A DNA stretch of 64,000 nt from Oscillospiraceae bacterium (GTDB lineage: Bacteria > Bacillota > Clostridia > Oscillospirales > Oscillospiraceae): contig JAILNC010000129.1 of the NCBI GenBank assembly GCA_024691985.1, positions 62,001-126,000 of the forward strand, read 5' to 3'. A model generated the notes under the pieces. The model was not told where the DNA came from. It did no database searches and saw only the letters and a program-made list of their open reading frames with translations. The translations under genes were made by a program, and so were the position numbers. Of this stretch, positions 41,276 through 48,608 are shown one piece after another. Position 1 is the first letter of the stretch; every line of letters begins with the position of its first letter.

Positions 41276-42298
41276 TTACAAAATCAGCATGGCGTCGCCG
41301 AAGGAAAAGAAGCGGTATCGCTCCTTCACGGCGATCTCATAGGCGTGCAGGATATTTTCCCGTCCGGCCAGCGCGGAGACCAGCATGATCAGCGTGCTCT
41401 CCGGCAGATGGAAATTCGTGATCAGCGCGTCGATGCACTTGAAGCGGTAACCGGGATAAATGAAGATGTCCGTCCAGCCGGAGGCCGCCGTCAGCGTCCC
41501 GTCCTCTGCCGCAAAGCTCTCCAGCGTGCGGCAGGAGGTCGTACCGACCGCGATGACGCGTCCACCCTGCCGTTTCGTCTCGTTGACCGTATCCGCGGTC
41601 TCCTGCGGGACGATGCAGAACTCCGCGTGCATCGGGTGATCCTCGATCTCCTCCTCCTTGACGGGGCGGAAGGTGCCGAGTCCGACATGGAGCGTCACGG
41701 TGCAGACCTTCACCCCCATGCCGCGGATCGTATCGAGAAGCTCGGGTGTGAAGTGCAGACCGGCCGTCGGCGCGGCGGCGCTGCCGGGCTCGCGGGAATA
41801 GACCGTCTGATAGCGCTCCGCGTCCTGCAGCTCCTCCCGGATATAGGGCGGCAGGGGCATCTTTCCCAGCCGCTCCAGGATCTCCAGAAAAATTCCCTCG
41901 TAGTGAAACTGTACGATGCGGTTGCCGCCCTCGGCCACGGCCTCCACCGTCGCCGTCAGCTCGCCGTCGCCGAAGGAGAGAGCTGTCCCCGGTTTGGTCT
42001 TGCGGCCCGGACGGCTCAGACATTCCCAGCGCCTTTCCCCGAGATCGCGCAGCAGCACGAGCTCGACCGCGCCGCCCGTACTGCGCATCCCGAGCAGACG
42101 CGCGGGTAGCACGCGTGTGTCGTTGATCACCAGACAGTCGCCTGCGCGCAGGTATTCCGGCAGCTCATAGAAATGTCGGTGCTCGATCGCGCCGGTCCGG
42201 GGATCCAGATGCAGCAGGCGCGAGGAGTCCCTGCGCTCCAGCGGCGTCTGTGCGATCAGCTCCTCCGGCAGCTCATAATAAAAATCCGTTCTTTTCAA
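41276..42298 (-). CDS. queA: S-adenosylmethionine:tRNA ribosyltransferase-isomerase
   Basis: A 340-residue QueA that forms epoxyqueuosine on tRNA. Signatures include [20 protein letters not shown] near the start, [14 protein letters not shown] and [14 protein letters not shown] start at the TTG at 42298 ([12 protein letters not shown]), which has GGGAG seven bases upstream. An upstream in-frame ATG at 42391 would lie before the promoter. It is the first gene of queA-tgt-yajC. Confidence 0.95.
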   Translation of the reverse strand: MKRTDFYYELPEELIAQTPLERRDSSRLLHLDPRTGAIEHRHFYELPEYLRAGDCLVINDTRVLPARLLGMRSTGGAVELVLLRDLGERRWECLSRPGRKTKPGTALSFGDGELTATVEAVAEGGNRIVQFHYEGIFLEILERLGKMPLPPYIREELQDAERYQTVYSREPGSAAAPTAGLHFTPELLDTIRGMGVKVCTVTLHVGLGTFRPVKEEEIEDHPMHAEFCIVPQETADTVNETKRQGGRVIAVGTTSCRTLESFAAEDGTLTAASGWTDIFIYPGYRFKCIDALITNFHLPESTLIMLVSALAGRENILHAYEIAVKERYRFFSFGDAMLIL

Positions 42299-42337
42299 AA
42301 GTGTTCTCCCGTGTTCTGCATGTTTTATCTGTGCGTC

Positions 42338-42366
42338 ATTATAGCAGATGCATTCCCGTTTTTCAA
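42338..42366 (-). promoter_or_regulatory. Sigma-A promoter of queA
   Basis: Reverse strand TTGAAA (42366-42361), 17 bases, TATAAT (42343-42338). It is about 40 bases before the TTG start. Confidence 0.85.
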
Positions 42367-42367
42367 T

Positions 42368-42396
42368 GAATGTTCGCTTTATCGCTCGCATACAAT
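42368..42396 (+). promoter_or_regulatory. Possible sigma-E-type promoter of dapA
   Basis: CATACAAT at 42389-42396 matches the sigma-E -10 consensus perfectly, but the -35 region (GAATGTT, 42368-42374, 14-base spacer) is weak. A sigma-A reading of the same TACAAT has no good -35. If real, it would fit dapA as a source of dipicolinate precursor during sporulation. Confidence 0.35.
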
Positions 42397-42426
42397 GGCG
42401 GATGAAATTAGGTTCAGGAGGCTTCT

Positions 42427-43317
42427 ATGGTCAAAACACCGATTTTTCAGGGTTCCTGTACGGCGATCGTCACGCCCTTTTCCGAACACGGCGTGGATTA
42501 TGAGCGGCTGAAGCAGAATCTGGCGTTTCAGTATGAAAACGGGACTGCGGCGGTCGTGGTCTGCGGCACGACCGGAGAGAACGCGACGCTGACGCAGGAG
42601 GAGCACGACGAGCTGGTGCGCGTCTGTGTCCGGGAAGCCGGCGGAAAGATGAAGGTCATCGCCGGCGTCGGCAGCAACAACACGCTCGCTGCCCTGCGCG
42701 CGGCCGAAAACGCAAAGGCCGCCGGCGCCGACGGTATCCTGATGGTAACGCCGTATTACAACAAGAGCACCCAGCCCGGCCTTATCGAGCATTTTTCCTA
42801 TGTAGCCGACCGTGTGGACGTGCCGATGATCCTCTACAACGTCCCGAGTCGGACCGGGATCGGTCTGACAAGCGAGACCTGCCGGGTGCTCTCCCAGCAT
42901 CCGAACATCGTCGGCGTCAAAGAGGCCTCGGGCGATATCGCGCTGGCCGGAAAGATCCGCAGCGCCTGCGGCGACGATCTCTTTCTCTGGAGCGGGAACG
43001 ACGACTGCACCGTGCCGCTGATGGCGCTTGGCGCGCTGGGCGTGATCTCGGTAGCGAGCAATGTGGTGCCGGGCGCCGTCGCGAAGCTTTGCTCTCTCTG
43101 CCTAGCGGGGGCCTTTGCCGACGCCTCGGCCTTGTATGCGAAGTATGCCGCGTTTTTCTCAGCCCTCTTTGTGGAGACCAACCCCATCCCGGTCAAGGCC
43201 GCGATGAAAGCGCTCGGCATGGACAGCGGCCTGCTTCGGCTGCCGCTCGTCCCGATCGCAGCGGAGCATCAGGGGACACTCCTGTCCGCCATGCGCGGCG
43301 TCGGTCTGAACGTATAA
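42427..43317 (+). CDS. dapA: 4-hydroxy-tetrahydrodipicolinate synthase
   Basis: A 296-residue Schiff-base aldolase that condenses pyruvate with aspartate semialdehyde in lysine, diaminopimelate and dipicolinate synthesis. Lys165 (VGVKEASGD) is the Schiff-base residue, and Tyr137 lies in YNVPSRTG. The GGTTxE-like loop is CGTTGENATL. AGGAGG precedes the ATG. No other lysine gene adjoins it; divergent queA lies on the other strand. Confidence 0.95.
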   Translation: MVKTPIFQGSCTAIVTPFSEHGVDYERLKQNLAFQYENGTAAVVVCGTTGENATLTQEEHDELVRVCVREAGGKMKVIAGVGSNNTLAALRAAENAKAAGADGILMVTPYYNKSTQPGLIEHFSYVADRVDVPMILYNVPSRTGIGLTSETCRVLSQHPNIVGVKEASGDIALAGKIRSACGDDLFLWSGNDDCTVPLMALGALGVISVASNVVPGAVAKLCSLCLAGAFADASALYAKYAAFFSALFVETNPIPVKAAMKALGMDSGLLRLPLVPIAAEHQGTLLSAMRGVGLNV

Positions 43318-43349
43318 AAGCCATTCCGCTGACATTTGGCGGAAAACTT

Positions 43350-43392
43350 GTCCGCCCTCCTCCGGAGACTTCCGAAGGAGGGCGGACGTTTT
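43350..43392 (+). terminator. Terminator of dapA
   Basis: GTCCGCCCTCCTCCGGA pairs with TCCGAAGGAGGGCGGAC over a 4-base loop, followed by GTTTTATC. It could also serve the converging lipoprotein gene. Confidence 0.88.
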
Positions 43393-43408
43393 ATCATTCC
43401 TAGATTCT

Positions 43409-44368
43409 TTATGCGAGGGCGTCGTACCACTGCTCGACAAGCTCCGTCACGTTGACGTCCGTCCGGCAGCGGAACAGCAGATCATAGCCGTATTGCGACA
43501 TGCGTACATAGCGCCCGTCTCCGAGATAGAAGAAATCAAAGTGTCCGTGCGTTTCCGGGAGCTCCAGAACCAGATATTCTCCGTCGGGGCACTCCTCGTC
43601 CGCATATTCAAAGTAGGCAGAGGAAAGGATCTTTTCCGCATAGGAGGCGCACTCGCCGTTGTCCGGCCCGTGCGTGCCGTCGGCGAGGGAAGTGATGGTG
43701 TAATTCGTCTCCCCCATCCAGGCGATCCGGGCAAGCACCAGATCCACGTCGGTGCTGCTGATCTGACAGAGGGTCAGGCCGTTTTCCGCGATAAAGCGGT
43801 CGCACACAGAGCCGTTGATCCACTCATAAAACGCGCTCCACTGCGCCATGGCTTCTTCGGTGTATTCGCCCTCCCGCACGAGGCGGACGTCTGTGGGCGT
43901 GTTCAGGAGATAATAATAGCCCTCGTCGTCGCGTGCGAAGACCTCCTGCCCGAACATGTAATAGCAGAGCATCTCGTGAAGCTGGTCCTCCGTCACGCGG
44001 GAGATGCTGAACAGCCAGCCCGCGCCGTCGGCGTAATCGGGATAGATCTTTTTGGCGGCCTCCCTGGACGCGATCTCCGTGGCGGAGAACAGAGTCTCCT
44101 CCCCTGTCTCGACCACGATCAGCGGGTCAATATCAAGCGGGACATACAGCTTCATCCCCATGCTCTCATAGACGGCCTCCGTCGGCGGCGCGGGAGTCGG
44201 TTCCGGTGTGGGCTCCGGCGTCGGAGCGGGCGTGGGTTCGGCTGTCGGCTCCGGAGTCGGCACTGCCGTCGACGCCGGTGCAGAGGAAGGCGCCTTGGCG
44301 CAGGCCGTCAGCGCCAGAAGCAGCAGGACGAGTGCGAGTGCCAGCATCCGTTTCCTGGTATTTCTCAT
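43409..44368 (-). CDS. Lipoprotein with Pro/Thr/Glu-repeat linker, function unknown
   Basis: A 319-residue lipoprotein with signal peptide and lipobox LTACA (Cys about 23). A low-complexity linker of repeated PTPEP/PTPAP units (about residues 37-65) leads to a C-terminal domain of some 250 residues with many acidic and aromatic residues. The ATG at 44368 follows GAAAGGAG. The linker suggests the domain is projected from the membrane through the cell wall. I do not recognise the domain. It is divergent from pdaB. Confidence 0.8.
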   Translation of the reverse strand: MRNTRKRMLALALVLLLLALTACAKAPSSAPASTAVPTPEPTAEPTPAPTPEPTPEPTPAPPTEAVYESMGMKLYVPLDIDPLIVVETGEETLFSATEIASREAAKKIYPDYADGAGWLFSISRVTEDQLHEMLCYYMFGQEVFARDDEGYYYLLNTPTDVRLVREGEYTEEAMAQWSAFYEWINGSVCDRFIAENGLTLCQISSTDVDLVLARIAWMGETNYTITSLADGTHGPDNGECASYAEKILSSAYFEYADEECPDGEYLVLELPETHGHFDFFYLGDGRYVRMSQYGYDLLFRCRTDVNVTELVEQWYDALA

Positions 44369-44412
44369 GGTGTAGACTCCTTTCGGTTTATGATGAGCGT
44401 TTTTCTGAACAC

Positions 44413-44442
44413 AGTATACAGCAAACCGTACCCGGATGTCCA
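44413..44442 (-). promoter_or_regulatory. Probable sigma-A promoter of the lipoprotein gene
   Basis: Reverse strand TGGACA (44442-44437), 18 bases, TATACT (44418-44413), about 45 bases before the start codon. Confidence 0.6.
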
Positions 44443-44473
44443 GCAAAACCGAGCTTCCCCCGTTCCGCATCCG

Positions 44474-44504
44474 GCAAATATCCCCTCCCCCGGGCGCATA
44501 TCCT
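44474..44504 (+). promoter_or_regulatory. Possible sigma-E promoter of the pdaB-like gene
   Basis: GCAAATAT (44474-44481), 15 bases, CATATCCT (44497-44504) partly match sigma-E elements. It sits 22 bases before the start codon. Weak by itself; supported by the known sigma-E control of pdaB in Bacillus. Confidence 0.35.
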
Positions 44505-44525
44505 TGCTGTGAGGAGGGATGTGCA

Positions 44526-45290
44526 ATGAATTGGAAAACGCTGCTGCAGCGGCGTCGCGGCGTCTTGTCCGCCGTCGGCTTTGTCTTCGCCGTCGTATTG
44601 ATACTCTGGGCGGTCAACACGCCGATGCTGGTCGGCGTCGCCGCGTCGAAAAGGGAGCTTCCCGTATACTGCGTGCAGCGGGACGACAAGCTGATCTCCA
44701 TCAGCTTTGACGCGGCCTGGGGCAACGAGGACACCCAGCGTCTCATCGACATACTGGACAGCTATGGCGTACGGACGACCTTCTTCGTGGTCGGAGACTG
44801 GGTCGACCGCTATCCGGAGTCGGTACAGGCCCTGCACGAGGCCGGGCATGAGGTGATGAACCACTCCTCGAGCCATGCGCACTTTTCTTCGCTCAGCAGC
44901 GGCGAGATCACCCGTGACATCGCGGCTTGCAGCAGGAAGATCGAAGCGATCACCGGCGTGTGCCCGACGCTGTTTCGCTGCCCCTACGGCGAGTACGACG
45001 ACCATGTGATCCAGGCGGTCCGCTCGCTGGGTATGACGGCAGTGCAGTGGGATGTGGACAGTCTGGACTGGAAAGGCATCTCCGCGCAGGAGATTCAGCG
45101 CAGGGTCCTCGCCCGCGTACAGCCGGGCAGCATCGTGCTCTTCCACAACGCCGCCGAGAACACGCCGGACGCCCTGCCCGGGATTATGGAGTCCCTGCTT
45201 GCTGACGGCTACCGCATCGTCCCGATCTCGGAGCTGCTCCTGCAGGGCGACAGCTTCATCGACAGCAGCGGCAGACAGTGCAGACAATAA
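44526..45290 (+). CDS. pdaB: Polysaccharide deacetylase, PdaB-like sporulation protein
   Basis: A 254-residue membrane-anchored deacetylase-fold protein. It has one N-terminal membrane helix (residues 16-33) and NodB-like motifs SFDAAWGNED (60-69, where the usual TFDDG is altered as in PdaB), NHSSSHAH (112-119) and RCPYGEYDD. The length equals that of Bacillus PdaB, which is needed to keep the spore cortex intact. GGAGGGATG precedes the ATG at 44526. Enzymatic activity is uncertain because the first Asp pair is changed (DA rather than DD). Confidence 0.85.
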   Translation: MNWKTLLQRRRGVLSAVGFVFAVVLILWAVNTPMLVGVAASKRELPVYCVQRDDKLISISFDAAWGNEDTQRLIDILDSYGVRTTFFVVGDWVDRYPESVQALHEAGHEVMNHSSSHAHFSSLSSGEITRDIAACSRKIEAITGVCPTLFRCPYGEYDDHVIQAVRSLGMTAVQWDVDSLDWKGISAQEIQRRVLARVQPGSIVLFHNAAENTPDALPGIMESLLADGYRIVPISELLLQGDSFIDSSGRQCRQ

Positions 45291-45296
45291 AGCCCG

Positions 45297-45329
45297 AGGC
45301 TCCGCATCCCGGGAAGGGATGCGGAGCCT
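45297..45329. terminator. Hairpin after pdaB, related to the one at 55277
   Basis: AGGCTCCGCATCCC pairs with GGGATGCGGAGCCT over a 5-base loop. The U-tract is weak. Seventeen bases (GGCTCCGCATCCCGGGA) are identical in the hairpin at 55277-55319. Confidence 0.65.
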
Positions 45330-45373
45330 CTGAAATACTCCGCTCTACGGACATACAGACGGTTTTTCCTTTG

Positions 45374-46321
45374 TCAGTCCGGGACGGATGGCAGCCCGAA
45401 CATTTTTCGCATAAAGGCTATACGGCTTTCAAGCATGCGCTGCGTGGTCGGCGCCCGGAGCTTCGCGTCAAATCCGTGCATGGTCCCCTTTGTCTCGTGG
45501 AGCTCTGCGGCGATCCCGGCCTTTTTCAGGAGCTCTGCGTAATACACGCCGTCATCATGCAGCGGATCGAATTCCGCCACCTCGATGTATGCCGGAGGCA
45601 GGCCGAAGAAGCTCTCCGCTTCCACGGGAGAGCGATAGGCCAGCGGCGTCGCCGACGGATCGGGGTTGACCAGCGGGCTGACGCTCCTGGACAAGTCGGA
45701 GTTCCACATCGGGGTGTCGGTATACCTGCGATAGGACTGACTGACGTTCCGATCATCCAGCCATGGGTAGATCAGCATCTGGAACAGCGGCTTGACCGAA
45801 TTCCCGCGGTCTCGCACCATCATGCAGCTTGTGACTGACAGCGTGCCGCCCGCGCTGTCTCCGCCGATCCCGATGCGCTCCCGGTCGATGCCGAGCTCTT
45901 CCGCGTGCTCATACACCCAGCAGAGCGCCGACCAGCAGTCCTCCTGCGGATACGGAAAGGGAAACTCCGGCGCAAGGCGATAGCGCACGTAAACAACGAT
46001 GCACGCCGCTTTTTTCGCATAGGTGAACGCATGACGAAAATGGCTCCGTGCCCCCTCAAAGACAAATCCGCCTCCATGGATATCGATCAGGCAAGGCGCC
46101 GGCTTTGCGATCCCCCGGGGCGTAAAGACGAAAAGCCCGATCTCGCCGCCGTCGAACGAGGGGACGGACAATGCGCGCGCTTCCACCTCCGGGTCCTTAT
46201 AAATAAACCCGGGTATTTTCAATGACAACCGCGCCAGCTTTAAAAAGCGTTTGTTGACGCGCGGCATGAAATGACTGTACGGGAAAAACTCCCGGCTGAT
46301 GGGATATTTTGTTCTTTTCAT
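45374..46321 (-). CDS. Alpha/beta hydrolase, HSL-type esterase
   Basis: A 315-residue hormone-sensitive-lipase-family esterase. The oxyanion motif HGGGF is at 82-86, the nucleophile Ser156 in GDSAGG, the acid Asp in EFDPLHDDG and the His in TMHGFD. Acetyl or short-chain ester hydrolysis is the usual activity; the natural substrate is unknown. The ATG at 46321 has GGTGAT upstream. No signal peptide is seen, so it should be cytosolic. Confidence 0.9.
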   Translation of the reverse strand: MKRTKYPISREFFPYSHFMPRVNKRFLKLARLSLKIPGFIYKDPEVEARALSVPSFDGGEIGLFVFTPRGIAKPAPCLIDIHGGGFVFEGARSHFRHAFTYAKKAACIVVYVRYRLAPEFPFPYPQEDCWSALCWVYEHAEELGIDRERIGIGGDSAGGTLSVTSCMMVRDRGNSVKPLFQMLIYPWLDDRNVSQSYRRYTDTPMWNSDLSRSVSPLVNPDPSATPLAYRSPVEAESFFGLPPAYIEVAEFDPLHDDGVYYAELLKKAGIAAELHETKGTMHGFDAKLRAPTTQRMLESRIAFMRKMFGLPSVPD

Positions 46322-46415
46322 CGGATCACCCCCGGCTGTTCGGTTCTGTCGGGCAGAAGCGCATGCGTCAGGCGGACAGTCTTTCCGTTCAGAGCGCTGT
46401 GCTCCTCCCCTTTTA

Positions 46416-46634
46416 TTACTTGCCCGTATAGACTCTGCAGAATCTGACCATGAGCGGGATATAGCTTGCGGCAAAGACGCCCAGCGCGCCGAGGAACACG
46501 GGTTTTCTGTCACGCTTGTCAACGGCCATGCCGATCATCATGCCCAGAGAGATCAGGCAGAACTTCAGCACGGCGATCGTTTTCCAGTCGCTGGTCTCTA
46601 TGTAGCGATTCGCGGCGTCAAAAAGTTTCTTCAT
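46416..46634 (-). CDS. Small membrane protein, conserved in Clostridia
   Basis: A 72-residue protein with an amphipathic N-terminus (MKKLFDAANRYIETSDWKT) and two membrane helices (IAVLKFCLISLGMMIGMAV and VFLGALGVFAASYIPLMV). Similar small proteins are labelled permease of phosphate ABC transporter in databases, although nothing in the sequence shows phosphate transport. The ATG at 46634 has GGAGGAG upstream. Upstream in-frame codons overlap the phosphoesterase gene. Confidence 0.75.
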   Translation of the reverse strand: MKKLFDAANRYIETSDWKTIAVLKFCLISLGMMIGMAVDKRDRKPVFLGALGVFAASYIPLMVRFCRVYTGK

Positions 46635-46690
46635 ATCATTTCTCCTCCTGTTTCTGTTCGGATCGTTCACATCAGTATTTTGTTCACTGC

Positions 46691-47434
46691 TCAGACGATC
46701 TTTTCCGGTCGCCACTTCAAGTAGTCACCGGAAACCAGACGGTACCGGATCCCGTGCTTCTCCCCGAGGATGCTGTCATGGAAGCGCGCCTCTCCGTGGC
46801 TGTGGGCGTAGATCACTTGCTCCGCCCCGTATTCCGCCGCCATGGCGGTAAAGGGACTTTCGTCCTCCAGAATGCTCGTCGGCGGATAATGCAGGAACAT
46901 GATATAGCGCTTGAAGCCGTCCGCCTTCGCCGCTTCAAAGGATTTGCGCAGGCGCGCGGTTTCTCTTTCCACCAGCCTGCGGGATCCGGCCTCCCTCTCC
47001 TCGTCCCAGCCGACGATCTGCCCTCTGCGGTTGAGATAAAAAGGGCCCTCAAAACAATGCCCCTTTGTCCCGACCAGCGCAAGCTCCCCATAGGGATAAT
47101 AGTTGTCCTGGAGGAAACAGAGCTTTCCGGCAAACTGCCGGTTCAGTGCTTCCGTCTTGCCTGCGTCCCAAAACATATCGTGATTCCCGCGCAGGAGGAT
47201 CTTTCGCCCCGGCAGCTCCATGATGAACTGCAGGTCCTGCTCACATTCCGCGAGATTGCGCCCCCAGCTGTGGTCGCCGACCAGAACAAGGGTATCCTCC
47301 GGACATATCAGTTCCGCGCAATGCTTCCGAAGCTTCTGCTCATGGTCTCTCCATGCGCGGTCTTTGCCCTGGGCCCTGGCTTTCAGTTCGGTCTGAAAAT
47401 GGAGATGCAGGTCTCCGATTGAGTACAGGCTCAT
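46691..47434 (-). CDS. Calcineurin-like metallophosphoesterase
   Basis: A 247-residue phosphoesterase with the five usual motifs: GDLHLH (7-12), GDHSWG, RGNHDMFWD, FLHYPPTS and AHSHGEARFH. These form a dinuclear metal centre. The substrate is unknown. The gene is 15 bases downstream of the 230-residue unknown gene, so the two are probably co-transcribed. Confidence 0.9.
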   Translation of the reverse strand: MSLYSIGDLHLHFQTELKARAQGKDRAWRDHEQKLRKHCAELICPEDTLVLVGDHSWGRNLAECEQDLQFIMELPGRKILLRGNHDMFWDAGKTEALNRQFAGKLCFLQDNYYPYGELALVGTKGHCFEGPFYLNRRGQIVGWDEEREAGSRRLVERETARLRKSFEAAKADGFKRYIMFLHYPPTSILEDESPFTAMAAEYGAEQVIYAHSHGEARFHDSILGEKHGIRYRLVSGDYLKWRPEKIV

Positions 47435-47449
47435 GCTTTCATCCGCTTC

Positions 47450-48142
47450 TCAGAGGCTCTCTTTCATCCAGGCGATCACGGCGTCGATCAGCCGGTCTTC
47501 CACCGCATCCGGAAGCAGCCCCTCGTCTTTATCTGCGGCAGCCGGAGCGCTTGTGTCCGTATCCTGCTGGATCGTCAGGTCCCGAATACTGACGATCAAT
47601 CCCACCTTTTGGAGGGCCTCGGAAAGCGCGGAGAGCAGCTTCGGCTTTATCAAATCGGAAGCGAGGATATTGATCGTCTGTTTTTCGATCGTGGCGGGGC
47701 TCGCCATCTGAAGAGCCAGCTTTGCGGCGCTTCCGAGTATCCCACCGGAGAAGAGAGGGCTGTTTGCAAGCTCGGCGTAATCGATCCGAACCTGTGTCGC
47801 GCGCAGGGTCATCCGGGGACCGGGAAGATCTGTCATATCAAAGCCGCCGACCACCACGGCCTTACCGCCGAGCATCTCTTCCAGAACAGCGTTGGCTGTC
47901 TGTACGAGCCGATCCCCATGGGGTTCGATCAGGGCGATGATGATCTGATCGCGCGCATCCTGATCCAGATACCGGATGATCTTCTTGGCCACAGGCACGG
48001 CGTCCTTGTCCAGCCTGGCGACAATCTTGTCCAGTTCAGACGGGCTTTCCTCGGATGCGCACTTCTGAACGAAACGCGGAAGCAGGTTTTCGATACACTG
48101 CTCATAGTCGATCCGTTCCACTTCAACAACGGCTTTTATCAT
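47450..48142 (-). CDS. Conserved hypothetical protein, no family recognised
   Basis: A 230-residue soluble protein. The first 60 residues are helical (YEQCIENLLPRFVQKC), the middle has GGKAVVVGGFDMTDLPGPRMTLRATQVRIDY with strand character, and the end is acidic (TSAPAAADKDEGLLPDAVEDRLIDAVIAWMKE). There is no signal peptide or membrane helix. The ATG at 48142 has GAGGGGG upstream and a promoter at 48233-48262. It precedes the metallophosphoesterase gene. No function is proposed. Confidence 0.75.
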   Translation of the reverse strand: MIKAVVEVERIDYEQCIENLLPRFVQKCASEESPSELDKIVARLDKDAVPVAKKIIRYLDQDARDQIIIALIEPHGDRLVQTANAVLEEMLGGKAVVVGGFDMTDLPGPRMTLRATQVRIDYAELANSPLFSGGILGSAAKLALQMASPATIEKQTINILASDLIKPKLLSALSEALQKVGLIVSIRDLTIQQDTDTSAPAAADKDEGLLPDAVEDRLIDAVIAWMKESL

Positions 48143-48232
48143 GTCGTATCCCCCTCACAATCCTGTTTTTGTCATGATGCCGTATACGCTCACGCCGGGA
48201 TGGGCCGTACACGGCAGGGCATCTTCTCGCTC

Positions 48233-48262
48233 AGTATACCATGCCCGCACCCGGCGTGACAA
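48233..48262 (-). promoter_or_regulatory. Probable sigma-A promoter of the unknown gene-phosphoesterase operon
   Basis: Reverse strand TTGTCA (48262-48257), 18 bases, TATACT (48238-48233). The rest of 48143-48407 holds no gene; a weak TATAAC near 48365 may serve the + strand genes. Confidence 0.6.
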
Positions 48263-48407
48263 CTGCGAATGAAGAAAGAGTCTGTACACGCATCGTACAG
48301 CCGCGTGCCAACGAAGCCGCTAATTGAGAACCAAGTCGCATTTTTGGGACAGCATCTGTGATAGTATAACAGAGAGAACCCATAAAAGCGAAGGAGCGGG
48401 TGAAACA

Positions 48408-48608
48408 ATGGACGTGGATATCAATAATCCCGTGTGGGACGCCATGACACGCGCGGAAAAGAACCATCAGCTGTTTCTGAGGCAGAGGGAGACGCTGCGG
48501 CTGTTTCTGGAGCGGGGCGCGATCTCACAGGCCCAGCATGACAGAAGTTTGTACGACTTGACGGTAAAGATGGGAGAGGAGGAAAACGCATGGCATACGA
48601 GCATCTGA
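48408..48608 (+). CDS. Small protein coupled to the UvrD-like helicase
   Basis: A 66-residue charged, helical protein (NNPVWDAMTRAEKNHQLFLR and LRLFLERGAISQAQHDRSL) that overlaps the helicase gene by 19 bases, so the two are probably translated together. AAGGAGCGGG precedes the ATG. It has no cysteines or membrane helix. I do not recognise the family; a partner or regulator of the helicase is possible from position alone. Confidence 0.7.
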   Translation: MDVDINNPVWDAMTRAEKNHQLFLRQRETLRLFLERGAISQAQHDRSLYDLTVKMGEEENAWHTSI

